From positions 1 through 49,262 of the forward strand of contig JAKJER010000047.1 of NCBI GenBank assembly GCA_022705325.1: a stretch of DNA of 49,262 bases, read 5' to 3'. The notes beneath the pieces are model-generated. The model saw only the letters and a program-made list of their open reading frames with translations. It had not been told where the DNA came from and made no database searches. The number at the start of each line of letters is the position of its first letter. Positions within the stretch are counted from its first letter, which is position 1. This DNA is from Planctomycetota bacterium. Lineage in GTDB: Bacteria > Planctomycetota > Phycisphaerae > SM23-33. The position numbers and the translations under genes were made by a program. Shown piece after piece: positions 1 through 9,200 of the stretch.

Positions 1-78
1 GGGCGCCGCCTCTTCCGATAGCGCCCCCGCCGCACACCACCCCAGGACGAGCACAAGCAAGCAGGATCGCCAAGTCAT
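1..78 (-). CDS. Exported protein, N-terminal fragment (runs off the left edge)
   Basis: The reverse strand reads ATG at 78 and stays open to base 1 (26 codons). The peptide begins MTWRSC, then a leucine/valine-rich stretch, then GWCAAGALSEEAAP, which is a signal peptide with an AxA-like cleavage region or possibly a lipobox around the cysteine. An AGGAGAG ribosome binding site lies at 84-90, five bases from the ATG, which fixes the start. Only the export signal is in the window, so the product cannot be named. Confidence 0.7.
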   Translation of the reverse strand, partial: MTWRSCLLVLVLGWCAAGALSEEAAP

Positions 79-272
79 GCACACTCTCCTGTAAGAACCG
101 CCATGCTACGGAAAAGCAGGCCTCAGACACAAGACAATTGACGCACATCCGGTCCGGGACCTGTCGAGCAATGCCCCCATGCCATGAGCCGCAGAAAACA
201 ACAGACCCTCACGACGCCGCAGCGCAGACGGAAGGTCCGCCCCCAGCGGAAGCAGTTTTTTGGAGCGGGCTG

Positions 273-482
273 CTAGAGGTTGCGCGTGCAGCGGAAGTCG
301 TTGGTGGGACGCGGCGTATTCTGCTCGATCAGCCCGTTCTCGGGGTGGGCCACCCAGTCGCCCAGGTCGTTGCGAGCCTCCTCCATCCAGTCCAGGATGG
401 GGCGGGCAAACCGCGAGTAGCGATCGAGAGCCTGGGTGTAGCCGGCGTCCTTCATGACCTGAAATGCTTCAGCCAATGTCAT
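273..482 (-). CDS. Small hypothetical protein, 69 aa
   Basis: Reverse-strand frame from ATG at 482; a TTG six codons upstream (500) is a possible but weaker start. The protein is soluble and rich in charged and aromatic residues, with no signal peptide, membrane segment or cysteine motif (one Cys near the end). Motifs such as YSRFARPILDWMEEAR suggest an amphipathic helix. I recognise no family. It sits alone between the partial exported gene and the aldo/keto reductase, both at least 190 bp away. Amino-acid composition looks like real protein rather than a shadow frame, but the call rests on that alone. Bases 79-272 hold nothing I can identify. Confidence 0.45.
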   Translation of the reverse strand: MTLAEAFQVMKDAGYTQALDRYSRFARPILDWMEEARNDLGDWVAHPENGLIEQNTPRPTNDFRCTRNL

Positions 483-621
483 AGTGTCGCGTCCGTTCAA
501 GGCCTACCGATGCGGCAGCCCTTCCGCGGCATGGGCGGCTTGTGCATATTCTGACAACTCAACGCCCTTTCGGCAACTATCCGTCCGCAAATCCGCGCCG
601 CCGTCGGGCGCGACCTGCCAA

Positions 622-650
622 TCGACAAGGCACCCCGTCTTTGGTACACT
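622..650 (+). promoter_or_regulatory. Sigma70-like promoter for the aldo/keto reductase gene
   Basis: TCGACA (622-627), 17-bp spacer, TACACT (645-650). Five of six -35 bases and four of six -10 bases match consensus. The predicted start near 657 leaves a leader of about 24 nt carrying AAGGAG before the ATG at 681. Confidence 0.45.
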
Positions 651-680
651 CTCCGGGAGTCCTTTTCAAGGAGCCGCTCG

Positions 681-1577
681 ATGACCATTGCTCGTCGTGA
701 TTTTCTCAAGGGCGCCGTGGTCGGCGCTGGTGGCTTGGTGCTGTCGGCCCCCCTGCTGGCCGCCGAGGCCAGGAAGACCTGGGACCCCTACGAGACCGTG
801 ACCCTGGGCACCTGCGGGGTCAAGACCTCGCGGACGGGCATCGGAATGGGGATCCACGGGTGGATGCGACAGAGCAACCACACCCGCATGGGCAAGGAGA
901 AGGCCATTCCCGTCTTCCAGGGAGCCTTCGAGCGAGGAATCCGGCTGTTCGACGGCGCCGACCTGTACGGCACGCACCAGATGTTCGCCGAGGCCATGGC
1001 CAAGGTGCCCCGCGACAAGTACACCCTGGTCAGCAAGATCTGGATCAACCCCAAGGGCATCCCCGAGGAAGATCGCCCCGACGCCGACGTGGTGGTCCAG
1101 CGGTTCCTCAAGGAACTCAAGACCGACTACATCGACATCCTCCAGTTCCACTGCCAGACGCAGGCCGACTGGCCGAAACTGCACCGCAGGCAGATGGACA
1201 TCATGGACAAGCTGAAGGACAAGGGCCTGATCCGCGCCCACGGCGTATCGTGCCACTCCATCGAAGCGCTGGAGGCCGCCGCCGCCGAGCCCTGGGTGGA
1301 CGTGGTGCATGCCCGGATCAACCACAAGGGCCTGATGATGGACGACACGCCCGAGAAGGTCGTCCCCGTCCTCCGCAAGCTCCACAAGGCGGGCAAGGGC
1401 GTCATCGGGATGAAACTCGTGGGCAACGGCAAGTGGAAGGACGCGCCCGCCGAGCGTGACGCCGCGGCCAGGTTCGTCCTGGGCCTGGGCTGCGTAACCG
1501 CCCAGATCGTCGGCTTCGAGGCCGTCGAGCAGATCGACGAGCACGCCGCCCGCGTGCGGGCCATCGCACGAACCTGA
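681..1577 (+). CDS. Tat-exported aldo/keto reductase family protein
   Basis: 298 aa. The N-terminus MTIARRDFLKGA is a twin-arginine signal followed by a hydrophobic stretch, so the folded protein is probably exported. The rest is a TIM-barrel aldo/keto reductase. The tetrad is visible as Asp91 and Tyr96 (DGADLYG), Lys119 (SKIW) and His157 (LQFH), so the NAD(P)H-dependent active site looks intact. AAGGAG seven bases before the ATG supports the start. It appears monocistronic. Tat-exported reductases of this type are common in Planctomycetota, usually without a known substrate, and none is suggested here. The C-terminus is shorter than in classical 320-340 aa enzymes. Confidence 0.85.
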   Translation: MTIARRDFLKGAVVGAGGLVLSAPLLAAEARKTWDPYETVTLGTCGVKTSRTGIGMGIHGWMRQSNHTRMGKEKAIPVFQGAFERGIRLFDGADLYGTHQMFAEAMAKVPRDKYTLVSKIWINPKGIPEEDRPDADVVVQRFLKELKTDYIDILQFHCQTQADWPKLHRRQMDIMDKLKDKGLIRAHGVSCHSIEALEAAAAEPWVDVVHARINHKGLMMDDTPEKVVPVLRKLHKAGKGVIGMKLVGNGKWKDAPAERDAAARFVLGLGCVTAQIVGFEAVEQIDEHAARVRAIART

Positions 1578-1593
1578 CCTGTCGGCCGGCGGC

Positions 1594-1610
1594 CTGCCTG
1601 CCGGAGGCAG
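1594..1610. repeat. Short palindromic repeat, CTGCCT/AGGCAG type
   Basis: CTGCCTGCCGGAGGCAG is an inverted repeat (CTGCCT, 5-nt centre, AGGCAG) in the gap between the aldo/keto reductase and the next gene. It resembles the GCCTGCCGGCAGGC palindromes at 15444 and 49067 and probably belongs to the same dispersed family. Confidence 0.5.
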
Positions 1611-1682
1611 ACCAGCGCGCGGATGGCGGAGTTCGGCCCGATGGGCCGTCCCCGAGGGCACGGACTGTGGATTGGATGCCCA

Positions 1683-2114
1683 ATGCTGGCGTTAACGCAA
1701 AAACAGATCCTGGTGATCGCCGCCCTGCTGGTCGTGTACGTGTTCTTCGCGTACCGGGTGTCGCGACAGATGGCGCGCAACGGGCACAACCAGTGGCTGT
1801 GGTTCGTCCTGAGCGTGCTGCTCACCTCGCTGCCCGCCGCGATCGTTATGACCCACGAACGGTTCTCCTGGCTGTGGACGCGGACCCGGGAGGAGCAGGC
1901 CCGTCGCTCCGGGCGCATCGTGGACCCCGGCCCGGCCGAAGCCGAGAGCCAACAGGACGAACTAGCCGACGACGAAACCGGCAGCGACGTGCCCGGCATG
2001 ATCCGCTGCCCGCACTGCCGAACGCTCTTCGCGCCGGTAGGCCCGGCCGACCCGTCCGGCCTGACGCCCTGCCCACGCTGCGGACAGACGTTCGAACAGG
2101 AGTACCTGGCGTGA
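1683..2114 (+). CDS. Membrane-anchored zinc-ribbon protein
   Basis: 143 aa from ATG 1683. An upstream in-frame ATG at 1623 would add 20 unlikely residues ahead of the first membrane helix, so the shorter start is chosen; no good ribosome binding site is seen for either. Two hydrophobic helices (about 9-25 and 38-57) are followed by a charged linker and a C-terminal zinc ribbon with Cys109-x2-Cys112 and Cys130-x2-Cys133 (CPHC, CPRC). Small membrane proteins with a zinc ribbon often act as assembly or regulatory accessories, but the sequence does not say of what. It lies just ahead of cinA on the same strand. Confidence 0.65.
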   Translation: MLALTQKQILVIAALLVVYVFFAYRVSRQMARNGHNQWLWFVLSVLLTSLPAAIVMTHERFSWLWTRTREEQARRSGRIVDPGPAEAESQQDELADDETGSDVPGMIRCPHCRTLFAPVGPADPSGLTPCPRCGQTFEQEYLA

Positions 2115-2157
2115 TCGGCGCCGCATCATCCTGGCCTGCCGCCTTCTCCGCGGCGCC

Positions 2158-2199
2158 TATTCCCTATTCCCTCTTCCCTGGTCCCTGATCCCTGATTCC
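2158..2199 (+). repeat. Heptanucleotide tandem repeat ending one base before the cinA start codon
   Basis: Six consecutive 7-bp units: TATTCCC, TATTCCC, TCTTCCC, TGGTCCC, TGATCCC, TGATTCC. The array stops at 2199; the cinA ATG begins at 2201. It occupies the place where a ribosome binding site should be, and as a pyrimidine-rich strand it cannot supply one. A second heptamer array of different sequence follows polA (47251-47299). Confidence 0.8.
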
Positions 2200-2200
2200 T

Positions 2201-3433
2201 ATGAACTGCATCATCCTGAGCGTCGGCGACGAACTGATCACGGGCAAGACCGTTGACACCAACTCCGCCTGGCTGGCCGGACGGATGGTCGAACTCGGCG
2301 TCGAGCCCCTGGCCCACGAGACGGTCGGTGACGACATCGACACCGTCGCTGACGGCATGGCCCGAGCAGCCGCCCGGGCCGAGGTGGTGCTGGTGACCGG
2401 CGGGCTCGGCCCCACCGCCGACGACCTCACCCGCCAAGCCCTGGCCAAGGCCATGGGCGGCGCGGAACTCGTGTTGGACCCGCCGTCTCTGGAGACGATC
2501 GCCGAGTTCTTCCGCCGGCGCGGGCGTGAGATGGCCCCCGCCAACCGCATCCAGGCCATGTTCCCCGCCGGAAGCACCGTCCTGCCCAACGCCGTCGGCA
2601 CGGCGCCCGGCATGACAGCCCGCGTGGGCACAAGCGACGTGTTCGTCATGCCCGGCGTGCCCCACGAGATGAAGTGGGTGTTCGAACACGAGGTCCGCCC
2701 GCGGCTCTCGCTGCCCAGGCGGACTATCCGCACGCACATCGTCCACACGTTCGGGCGGGGCGAGAGCGACGTCGGCCAGATGATCGCCGACCTGATGACC
2801 CGCGGGCAGTCGACCACGGTGGGAACGACCGTCTGTTCCGGCATGGTGTCCGTGCGGCTGATCATCCGCAGCGAGACCGCCGAGCAGGCCCAGACCGAAG
2901 AGCAACGTCTCGTGGCCGAGCTTCGCCGCCGCCTGGGCGACCTGGTCGTGGGCGAGGGCGAGGACACGATGGCCTCCGTGGCCGGCCGCCTGCTGCATCG
3001 CAAAGGCCAGACCCTCGCGACAGCCGAGAGCTGCACCGGCGGGCTGCTGGGCTCGCTGATCACGGCCGTCGCGGGCTCCAGCGAGTACTATCTTGGCGGG
3101 GCGGTCTCGTATGCCAACGCGGCCAAGCAGACCCTGCTGGGCGTCGACTCCGAGTTGCTGGAACGGCACGGAGCGGTGAGCGAGCCGGTGGCCGCCGCAA
3201 TGGCCGAGGGCTGCCGCCACCGACTGGCCGCCGATTGGGCCATCGCCATCACCGGCATCGCCGGGCCCGGAGGGGACAGCGAGGAAAAGCCCGTCGGCCT
3301 GGTCTATACCGCGTTGGCCGGCCCCGCCGGCACGACGGTCACCCGGCACCTGTTCCCGGGCAATCGCGAGCACATCCGCGAGCGGGCGGCCATGGCGGCG
3401 CTGAACGAATTGCGTTTGGCGATGGGCGGATGA
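2201..3433 (+). CDS. cinA: CinA: competence/damage-inducible protein, MoaB-like domain plus nicotinamide-nucleotide amidase
   Basis: 410 aa, the usual full length for CinA. The N-terminal half is the MoaB/Mog-like domain (SVGDELITG near the start, VTGGLGPTADDLT near residue 65). The C-terminal part, from about 255, is the PncC domain with the SCTGG motif at 277-281. In characterised relatives the MoaB-like domain hydrolyses ADP-ribose-type nucleotides and the PncC domain deamidates NMN to nicotinate mononucleotide, serving pyridine-nucleotide salvage. The start is ATG at 2201, preceded directly by a heptamer repeat and no recognisable ribosome binding site. The gene stands upstream of two transglutaminase-like genes without obvious functional linkage. 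Confidence 0.92.
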   Translation: MNCIILSVGDELITGKTVDTNSAWLAGRMVELGVEPLAHETVGDDIDTVADGMARAAARAEVVLVTGGLGPTADDLTRQALAKAMGGAELVLDPPSLETIAEFFRRRGREMAPANRIQAMFPAGSTVLPNAVGTAPGMTARVGTSDVFVMPGVPHEMKWVFEHEVRPRLSLPRRTIRTHIVHTFGRGESDVGQMIADLMTRGQSTTVGTTVCSGMVSVRLIIRSETAEQAQTEEQRLVAELRRRLGDLVVGEGEDTMASVAGRLLHRKGQTLATAESCTGGLLGSLITAVAGSSEYYLGGAVSYANAAKQTLLGVDSELLERHGAVSEPVAAAMAEGCRHRLAADWAIAITGIAGPGGDSEEKPVGLVYTALAGPAGTTVTRHLFPGNREHIRERAAMAALNELRLAMGG

Positions 3434-3444
3434 GCATCTATGAT
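3416..3444 (+). promoter_or_regulatory. Possible promoter for the first transglutaminase-like gene
   Basis: TTGGCG (3416-3421), 17-bp spacer, TATGAT (3439-3444), straddling the end of cinA. It would give a leader of about 60 nt before the ATG at 3513. A second weak -10 (TACAGT, 3497-3502) lies nearer the ATG but lacks a -35. Confidence 0.3.
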
Positions 3445-3512
3445 ACGCGGGCCTGGGGCGGGGGCCACGCGGGTCCTGCCGGCCGTGCAGGCGCCATACA
3501 GTAGAGGCGACA

Positions 3513-5006
3513 ATGAGAACTCAGCGTCTGTTGATCCTTCTGGCCTTGTTGGCCGCGACGTTGGCCCAGGCCGACTCCAAGCCCGCCCAGGACCGCCCCG
3601 GCCGCGACTTCTACGCCGTCCTCATGGACGGCCAGAAGATCGGCTACAGCGAGCATTCGCTGGTCCAGGCCGAAGGCAAGGCGACCAGCCGCGAGACCAT
3701 GGTCTTCGAGATCAACCGGGGCAACACCGCCATTCGCATCCGCTACGAACAGACGACCGTCGAGACCAGCGAGGGCAAACCGCTGAGCTTCTCCAGCGTC
3801 ATGGACATGGGAGTGCTGGGCCAGAAGAGCGAGGGCGTGATCGAGAACGGCAAGTTGAAGCTGACGATCACGTCGGCCGGCGCGAGCCAGCAGCGCGAGA
3901 TGGACTGGCCCGAGGGGGCCTTGCTGCCCTACGGGCTCCAGTTGCTGGGCGAGAGCAAGGGCTTCGCGGAAGGCACCGCCTACACCGCGCGGGCGTTCGA
4001 CCTGTCGCTGCTTCAGGCCACCGACGTGGAGGTGAAGGTCGCCGGCCGGGAGAAGGTGGACCTGCTGGGGCGGGTCGTGATGCTGCGGCGCGTGGTCAAC
4101 ACCATGAAGACGCCCCTGGGTCAGATGACCGTCACCAGCTATGTCGACGACGCAGGGACCATGCAGAAGTCGCTGCTGCCCATGATGGGGATGAAGATGG
4201 AGATCGTCGCGTGCAGCGAGGCCTTCGCCCGCTCCAAGAACGCGGCGGTGGACTTCTTCGACCGTCAACTGGTCGCCTGCCCCGTTTCGCTGGCGGACCT
4301 GAAGGCCGGCCAGGCGGTGCGCTACGTTCTCCAGCCCCGCCCCGGCGCGGAGATCTCCGTGCCTGACAGCGACAACCAGGCCGTCCGCAAGCTCAAGGAC
4401 GGGCAGTTGGAGGTGACCGTCCGCCTGGCCAAGGCGAGCGGCGGCGCCATGCCGTACGCCGGTTCCGACCAGCGCCTCCAGGCGGCGACGCGCCCGGCCC
4501 GGTTTCTGGAGAGCGACCGCAAGGAAGTCGCGGACCTCGCCCGCCAGGCGACCCAGGGCGCCAAGGACGCCGCCCACGCCGCCCGGCGGATCGAGGCATT
4601 CGTCCGCAAGCACGTGAACAAGAAGAACCTCTCGGTCGGCTACGCCTCGGCCGCCGAGGTCGCCGTCACCCGGGAAGGCGACTGCACCGAACACGCGGTG
4701 CTTGTGGCCGCCATGTGTCGCGCCGTCGGCATGCCCGCCGAAGTGGTCATGGGCCTGGCGTATGTGCCCAGGTTCGGCGAGCGGAAGGACGTCTTCGTCC
4801 CGCACGCGTGGGCCCAGGTCTACGTTACCGGCGCCGAAGGCAAGCCCGGCACGTGGATCTACCTGGACGCCGCCCTGCCCTGGATGAACACCGCGCGCAT
4901 CGCCCTGGGCAGCAGCGACGGCGACCTGGACTCCTTCTTCGAACTGGTCCAGACGCTCGGCTGCTTCACCATCGCCGAAGCCAAGGTGCTGCCCGGTGCC
5001 CCCTAA
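3513..5006 (+). CDS. Exported transglutaminase-like (papain-fold) protein, paralogue 1
   Basis: 497 aa with a signal peptide (MRTQRLLILLALLAATLAQA). Residues about 30-330 form a beta-rich domain of unknown role. The C-terminal third is a transglutaminase-like core: Cys391 in REGDCTEHAVL, His431 in FVPHAWAQ and Asp452 in WIYLDAA give an intact Cys-His-Asp triad. Bacterial members of this superfamily are usually proteases, amidases or peptide-crosslinking enzymes acting on envelope material; the substrate is not evident. The next gene is a shorter paralogue sharing PYAGSD, the helical run after it, and the whole core, so this pair arose by tandem duplication. Confidence 0.82.
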   Translation: MRTQRLLILLALLAATLAQADSKPAQDRPGRDFYAVLMDGQKIGYSEHSLVQAEGKATSRETMVFEINRGNTAIRIRYEQTTVETSEGKPLSFSSVMDMGVLGQKSEGVIENGKLKLTITSAGASQQREMDWPEGALLPYGLQLLGESKGFAEGTAYTARAFDLSLLQATDVEVKVAGREKVDLLGRVVMLRRVVNTMKTPLGQMTVTSYVDDAGTMQKSLLPMMGMKMEIVACSEAFARSKNAAVDFFDRQLVACPVSLADLKAGQAVRYVLQPRPGAEISVPDSDNQAVRKLKDGQLEVTVRLAKASGGAMPYAGSDQRLQAATRPARFLESDRKEVADLARQATQGAKDAAHAARRIEAFVRKHVNKKNLSVGYASAAEVAVTREGDCTEHAVLVAAMCRAVGMPAEVVMGLAYVPRFGERKDVFVPHAWAQVYVTGAEGKPGTWIYLDAALPWMNTARIALGSSDGDLDSFFELVQTLGCFTIAEAKVLPGAP

Positions 5007-5133
5007 CCTCGGCGCCCGACTGAGCCTTGCGCCCGGTCGCCTGCCGGCGGCCAGCGCCATGGAACCCGCCCCGCCGCGACGCAGATTCAGGGGCACACCG
5101 CCTCCGGATTGCCGATCTATCTGTACCGCAAGC

Positions 5134-6165
5134 ATGAAAGCGCGTGCGAACATCCGGGCGGCCTGTCTGGGGGTGGTCCTGGCCTGGCCGCTGATTGCCG
5201 CATCGGGCCCGCCGGCCTCCGCGCCCTCGTCGCGGCCCGGCGAACCCTCCTCGGCCCCCGCGCCTGGAATCTCCCAGCCCGGGCCCGGACTCCCCGTCTT
5301 TGCCTCGCCGGCCTCTCTTGACTCGGCCACGCCCGAGGCCTCGATGCGGTTCGAACTCGCCTGGGCCAACGGCGTCGTGCCGGCGATCCCCGTTGTGGAC
5401 GGGCAGACGGTAGCCGGCGGCGCCGACGGGCGCGTGCTGGTCCGCGTCAAGGCGGTGAAGCCCGCGCGGCTGTCCGCGGCCCCGTACGCCGGGAGCGACC
5501 CGACCGCCCTGGCGGCGCTGCGGCCCAGTCGGCGGATCGACAGCGACGACCCACGGATCGCGCGCCTGGCCCGCGAGGTCGCGGCCGGGCGGTCCGACGC
5601 TCTGACCATCGCCCACGACGTGGAGCGGTTCGTCCGCCTGTACGTGACCGACAAGCAGGCCGGCCTGGGCGCGTGGGGGTCGGCTGGCGAGGTCCTCACG
5701 ACCCGTCGCGGCGACTGCACCGAGCATGCCGTCCTCACCGCCGCCCTCTGCCGGGCCGCCGGCGTGCCCGCCGATGTGGCGTTCGGCCTGGCCTATGCGC
5801 CCCGCTGGAACGACCGCCGGCATGTCTTCCTGCCCCACGTCTGGACCCGGGCGTACGTGGACGGCCAGTGGGTGGGCCTGGACGCCGCCCTGGACCGCTG
5901 GACCACCGCTCGATTCATACTGGCCGTCTCGCTGGAGGGAGACTTCGGCATGGCGAGGCCCACCACGGCTGCCACCAGACCCCTCACCTCGCTGCCGGCA
6001 CTGGACGCGCTGAGCATCCGCCAGGCCCAGGTCGAGACTGACTCATCGAACCAGCTCCTGCTGGCCGCTGTCCTGGCGGCCGCGTGCGTCGCGTTCGTCA
6101 TCGCCCGCCGGCGCCGCAAGGCCCGTTCCCGCGGGCAACAGGACAGGGCCCCCCGCGAGCCCTAG
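5134..6165 (+). CDS. Exported, membrane-anchored transglutaminase-like protein, paralogue 2
   Basis: 343 aa from ATG 5134, chosen because MKARANIRAACLGVVLAWPL is a clear signal peptide; an upstream ATG at 4996 would bury it. After a Pro/Ser-rich linker (about 25-65) come the PYAGSD segment and the transglutaminase core with Cys195 (RRGDCTEH), His235 (FLPHVWT) and Asp250 (GLDAALD). A C-terminal hydrophobic helix followed by RRRRKARSR should hold the enzyme in the membrane with its core outside. Compared with its neighbour at 3513 it lacks most of the 300-residue N-terminal domain but gains the anchor, suggesting one soluble and one tethered form of the same activity. Confidence 0.8.
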   Translation: MKARANIRAACLGVVLAWPLIAASGPPASAPSSRPGEPSSAPAPGISQPGPGLPVFASPASLDSATPEASMRFELAWANGVVPAIPVVDGQTVAGGADGRVLVRVKAVKPARLSAAPYAGSDPTALAALRPSRRIDSDDPRIARLAREVAAGRSDALTIAHDVERFVRLYVTDKQAGLGAWGSAGEVLTTRRGDCTEHAVLTAALCRAAGVPADVAFGLAYAPRWNDRRHVFLPHVWTRAYVDGQWVGLDAALDRWTTARFILAVSLEGDFGMARPTTAATRPLTSLPALDALSIRQAQVETDSSNQLLLAAVLAAACVAFVIARRRRKARSRGQQDRAPREP

Positions 6166-6233
6166 CGCCTCCCCGCCGCCTCGCATCCCCCCTGCCCCAG
6201 GCGTCTTCCGCACTCGCTTTGTCCGGTAAACGT

Positions 6234-6262
6234 TTGCGTCTCCGCCGTCGGTTCGTCACAAT
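6234..6262 (+). promoter_or_regulatory. Promoter of the addBA operon, predicting a near-leaderless mRNA
   Basis: TTGCGT (6234-6239), 17-bp spacer, CACAAT (6257-6262). The expected transcription start is about 6269, two bases before the addB ATG at 6271, and there is no ribosome binding site. Confidence 0.35.
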
Positions 6263-6270
6263 GGCCCGCA

Positions 6271-9200
6271 ATGGACAGACGCCTGTCGAGCGTGCCCCTT
6301 GCGGAACGGATTCGTCGCGCGGACCGGCCGGTCGTGCTGTTGCGCGGCCCGGCCGCTTGCGGCAAGACGTCTGCCATCCTGGACCTCTTCCGCGACGCCA
6401 AGCCGCTCCAGCGGCTCCTTCTGGCACCCAATTCCGCCGCCGTAAACGACCTCCGCCGCCGCCTGCTGGAGCAGTCGCCCGCGGGCGTCGTGATGAACCC
6501 GCAGGTGACCACCTTTGCGGGCCTGGCCCAGCGGGTGCTGCGGGCGGCTGGGGCCACGAGCAGGCCCGCATCCGCCTTCCACCTCCATCTGCTGCTTCGC
6601 GGGATCGTGGGCGAATTGGCGACCGCGGGGAAGCTCCCTGCCCTGCGCGCGGTGGCCGACACCCCCGGCGTGATCGACGCCCTGGAACGGGCGATCGGGG
6701 AGTTGAAGCGGGCCGCCTTCGACACCCCGGACCTGCGCCGGGCCCTGGGAGCCCGGCGCGGGCGAACCGGCGACCTGCTGGAGGTCTACGAGCGATACCA
6801 GACCCAATTGCAGGCGCGCAACCTCCATGACACCGAGGGCGAAGCCTGGCTGGCCCGCGACGAGTTGCGACGCTGCATCGAGGCGTCCCAGCCGCCGCCC
6901 GCGCTCCAGAACGTCCAACTGCTGGCGGTGGACGGCTTCACCGACTTCACGCCCACACAACTCGAAATGCTCGCCCTGCTCAGCCGCCGCGTCGAACGGG
7001 TGGTCGTCACTCTCTGCTGGGACCAGGACGGCCGCCACCGAATGTGGCACTGGACGACGCGGACCCTGCAAAAGCTCCGCGCCGCCCTGGGCGAACGGAT
7101 GGAGGAGATCGAGGTACCTCAGGCAATCCTGCCTGAGACGCAAGGCCGCGATGCACCCGAACCCACGCCGCCCCCCGCTGCCCAAACCCCTGCCGGCGAA
7201 TGCGCCGGGTCTCGAATCGCAGGCAGGAATGCCTGCACTGCCCTGGCCGACGTGTGGAACAACGTCTTTCACCTGGACCTGCCCGTCGCGACCGCACCGA
7301 CCGGGCTGCATGTAATCGCCGCTTGCGGGCGCCAGGCCGAGCTGACAGCCGTGGCCGGGCGGATCAAGCGCCTGCTGCTGGCGGGCGCGGCGCCGCTCTC
7401 AATCGCCGTCCTGACCCGCTCGATGGAAAGCTACCGCCCCGCGATCGAGCGGGTCTTCGCCCAGCACGGCATCCCCCTGGCGGCCAAGGCCGAGCCCGTC
7501 AGCGACGTGGGCGTCGTGCGGTTTGTTCTGGACGTCGCCGCGATGGCGCCGCGGTTCGCCTTCCGCACCATGCTGCGGGTGCTCAAGAGCAGCTACTTCC
7601 GCCCGTCCGCGCTGGGCGCCTTCGACGAGCAGACGGCTGCCACAGCCGAGATGATCGTCCGCGAGGGCAACGTGCTGGAGGGCCTGTCGGCTTATGCGGA
7701 CGCGACGGCCCGGCTGGCGGCGCGGGCCCGCCGCGGCCCGGACGAGGACGACGAACTGCTGCTGGGCCCGATCGCCTGCAGCGCCGAGGACATCGTCCGG
7801 GCGGGCGAACTGCTCCAGGCGATGCTGGAGCTCGGCCGGGGGGTGCTGGCCCATCCGGAGTCGGCGGCTCAGTCGCCGCCGTCCGGCGGACCGGCCCTGC
7901 CCGGAGAGGTTCGTCCGGCGGCTATAGGGGAACTGGTGGAGCGACTGGGCCTGCGCGCGGTTGCGGAGGGGCATGACGATCCGGCCCTGGTCGCCCGCGA
8001 CCTGCGGGCGCTGGACGCGATGGGCAGCGCGCTGGACGACCTGGCCGACTGGTCCGGCGGAACGCCGCTCACCCTGGAGACCCTCCGGCAGGCCCTGACG
8101 CGCGTGACTTGCCCCCGCCCCCGCACCGAGTCGCTCGTGGACGTGTTGGACGTGCTGGACGCCCGGGCGGTCCGGTACGAACACGTATTCCTCTTAGGCC
8201 TGGGCGAGGGCGAGTTCCCCCTCCGACAGTCTGAGGGCTCGCTGATCAACGACGCCGACCGACAGGCCTGGGCCGCCCGCGGCGCCGCCCTGGACAGTCG
8301 CAACGACCTGGCCGCCCGCGAGATGCTGCTTTTCTACCTGGCCCTGTCGAGGGCCCAGCGGGAGCTTACGCTGAGCTTCCTGGAGGCCGACGACGCCGGA
8401 GGCGTCGGCGCGCCGGGCCCGTTCCTGTTGTCCGCCTGCGACCCCCTGGGCGGGTTGGAGGCGTGCGATCTGCTGCGGATCCCCATGGGACAGTTCCTGC
8501 CCGCGGACCAGCCGCCGGCCTCCCACTCGCAGGCCGTGCTGGCGGCGGTGGCTGGGCTGTTTCAGCCTCACCTGCGGGCCCACCCAGGCGCCCTGGCGTG
8601 GGCGGCCCGGCACGCGCGTGAGCAACTGGAGCGCGCCGGGCGAGGCCTGTGGGCCAGGCATCGGCGATGGCGGCCGGACGAGCCGGACAGCTTCGATGGC
8701 CGGCTGAGCGACCCCGCCTTGCTGCAGCACCTGGCCGAACGGTTCGCCGGCGGCGAGGTCTTCTCGGCAAGCGGGCTCAACAGCTTCGGCCAGTGCCCGT
8801 GGCAGTATTTCGCCAGCCACCTGTTGAACCTCCGCCCGCTCGCCCTGCCGCAGCGACGGCTGGAGGCGGTGACCCGCGGCACCTTCATCCACAACGTGCT
8901 GCACGGGGTGATGTCACACTTGCGCCAGGCGTGCGGGCGCGGGTTCGTCCTGGCCGAAGTGAGCGACAAGCAGATGCAGGCGGCACTGGACGAGGCGTTT
9001 GCCGACGCCTCCGGCGACGTCGAGGTCCGCCGCCCGCCCTTCCCGGTTTTGTGGCGGATCCAGCAGGGCCAGATGCGACGCGAGTTGGAGACTTATCTCG
9101 CCCAGGTGCGCCAACGGGCCGAGCTGGGCAACCGCCCGCTGCACTTCGAGCTGGGGTTCGCCCTGGAGGGCGAGCGCGGCCCCCGCGACGAGGCCAGCCG

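Noticed and set aside
138..554. 138-aa plus-strand frame near the left edge
   Set aside because: No ribosome binding site and a frame opposite the small minus-strand gene; composition looks non-coding.
3438..5738. 766-aa minus-strand frame opposite the transglutaminase-like genes
   Set aside because: It spans two plus-strand genes with intact catalytic triads and has no motif of its own.
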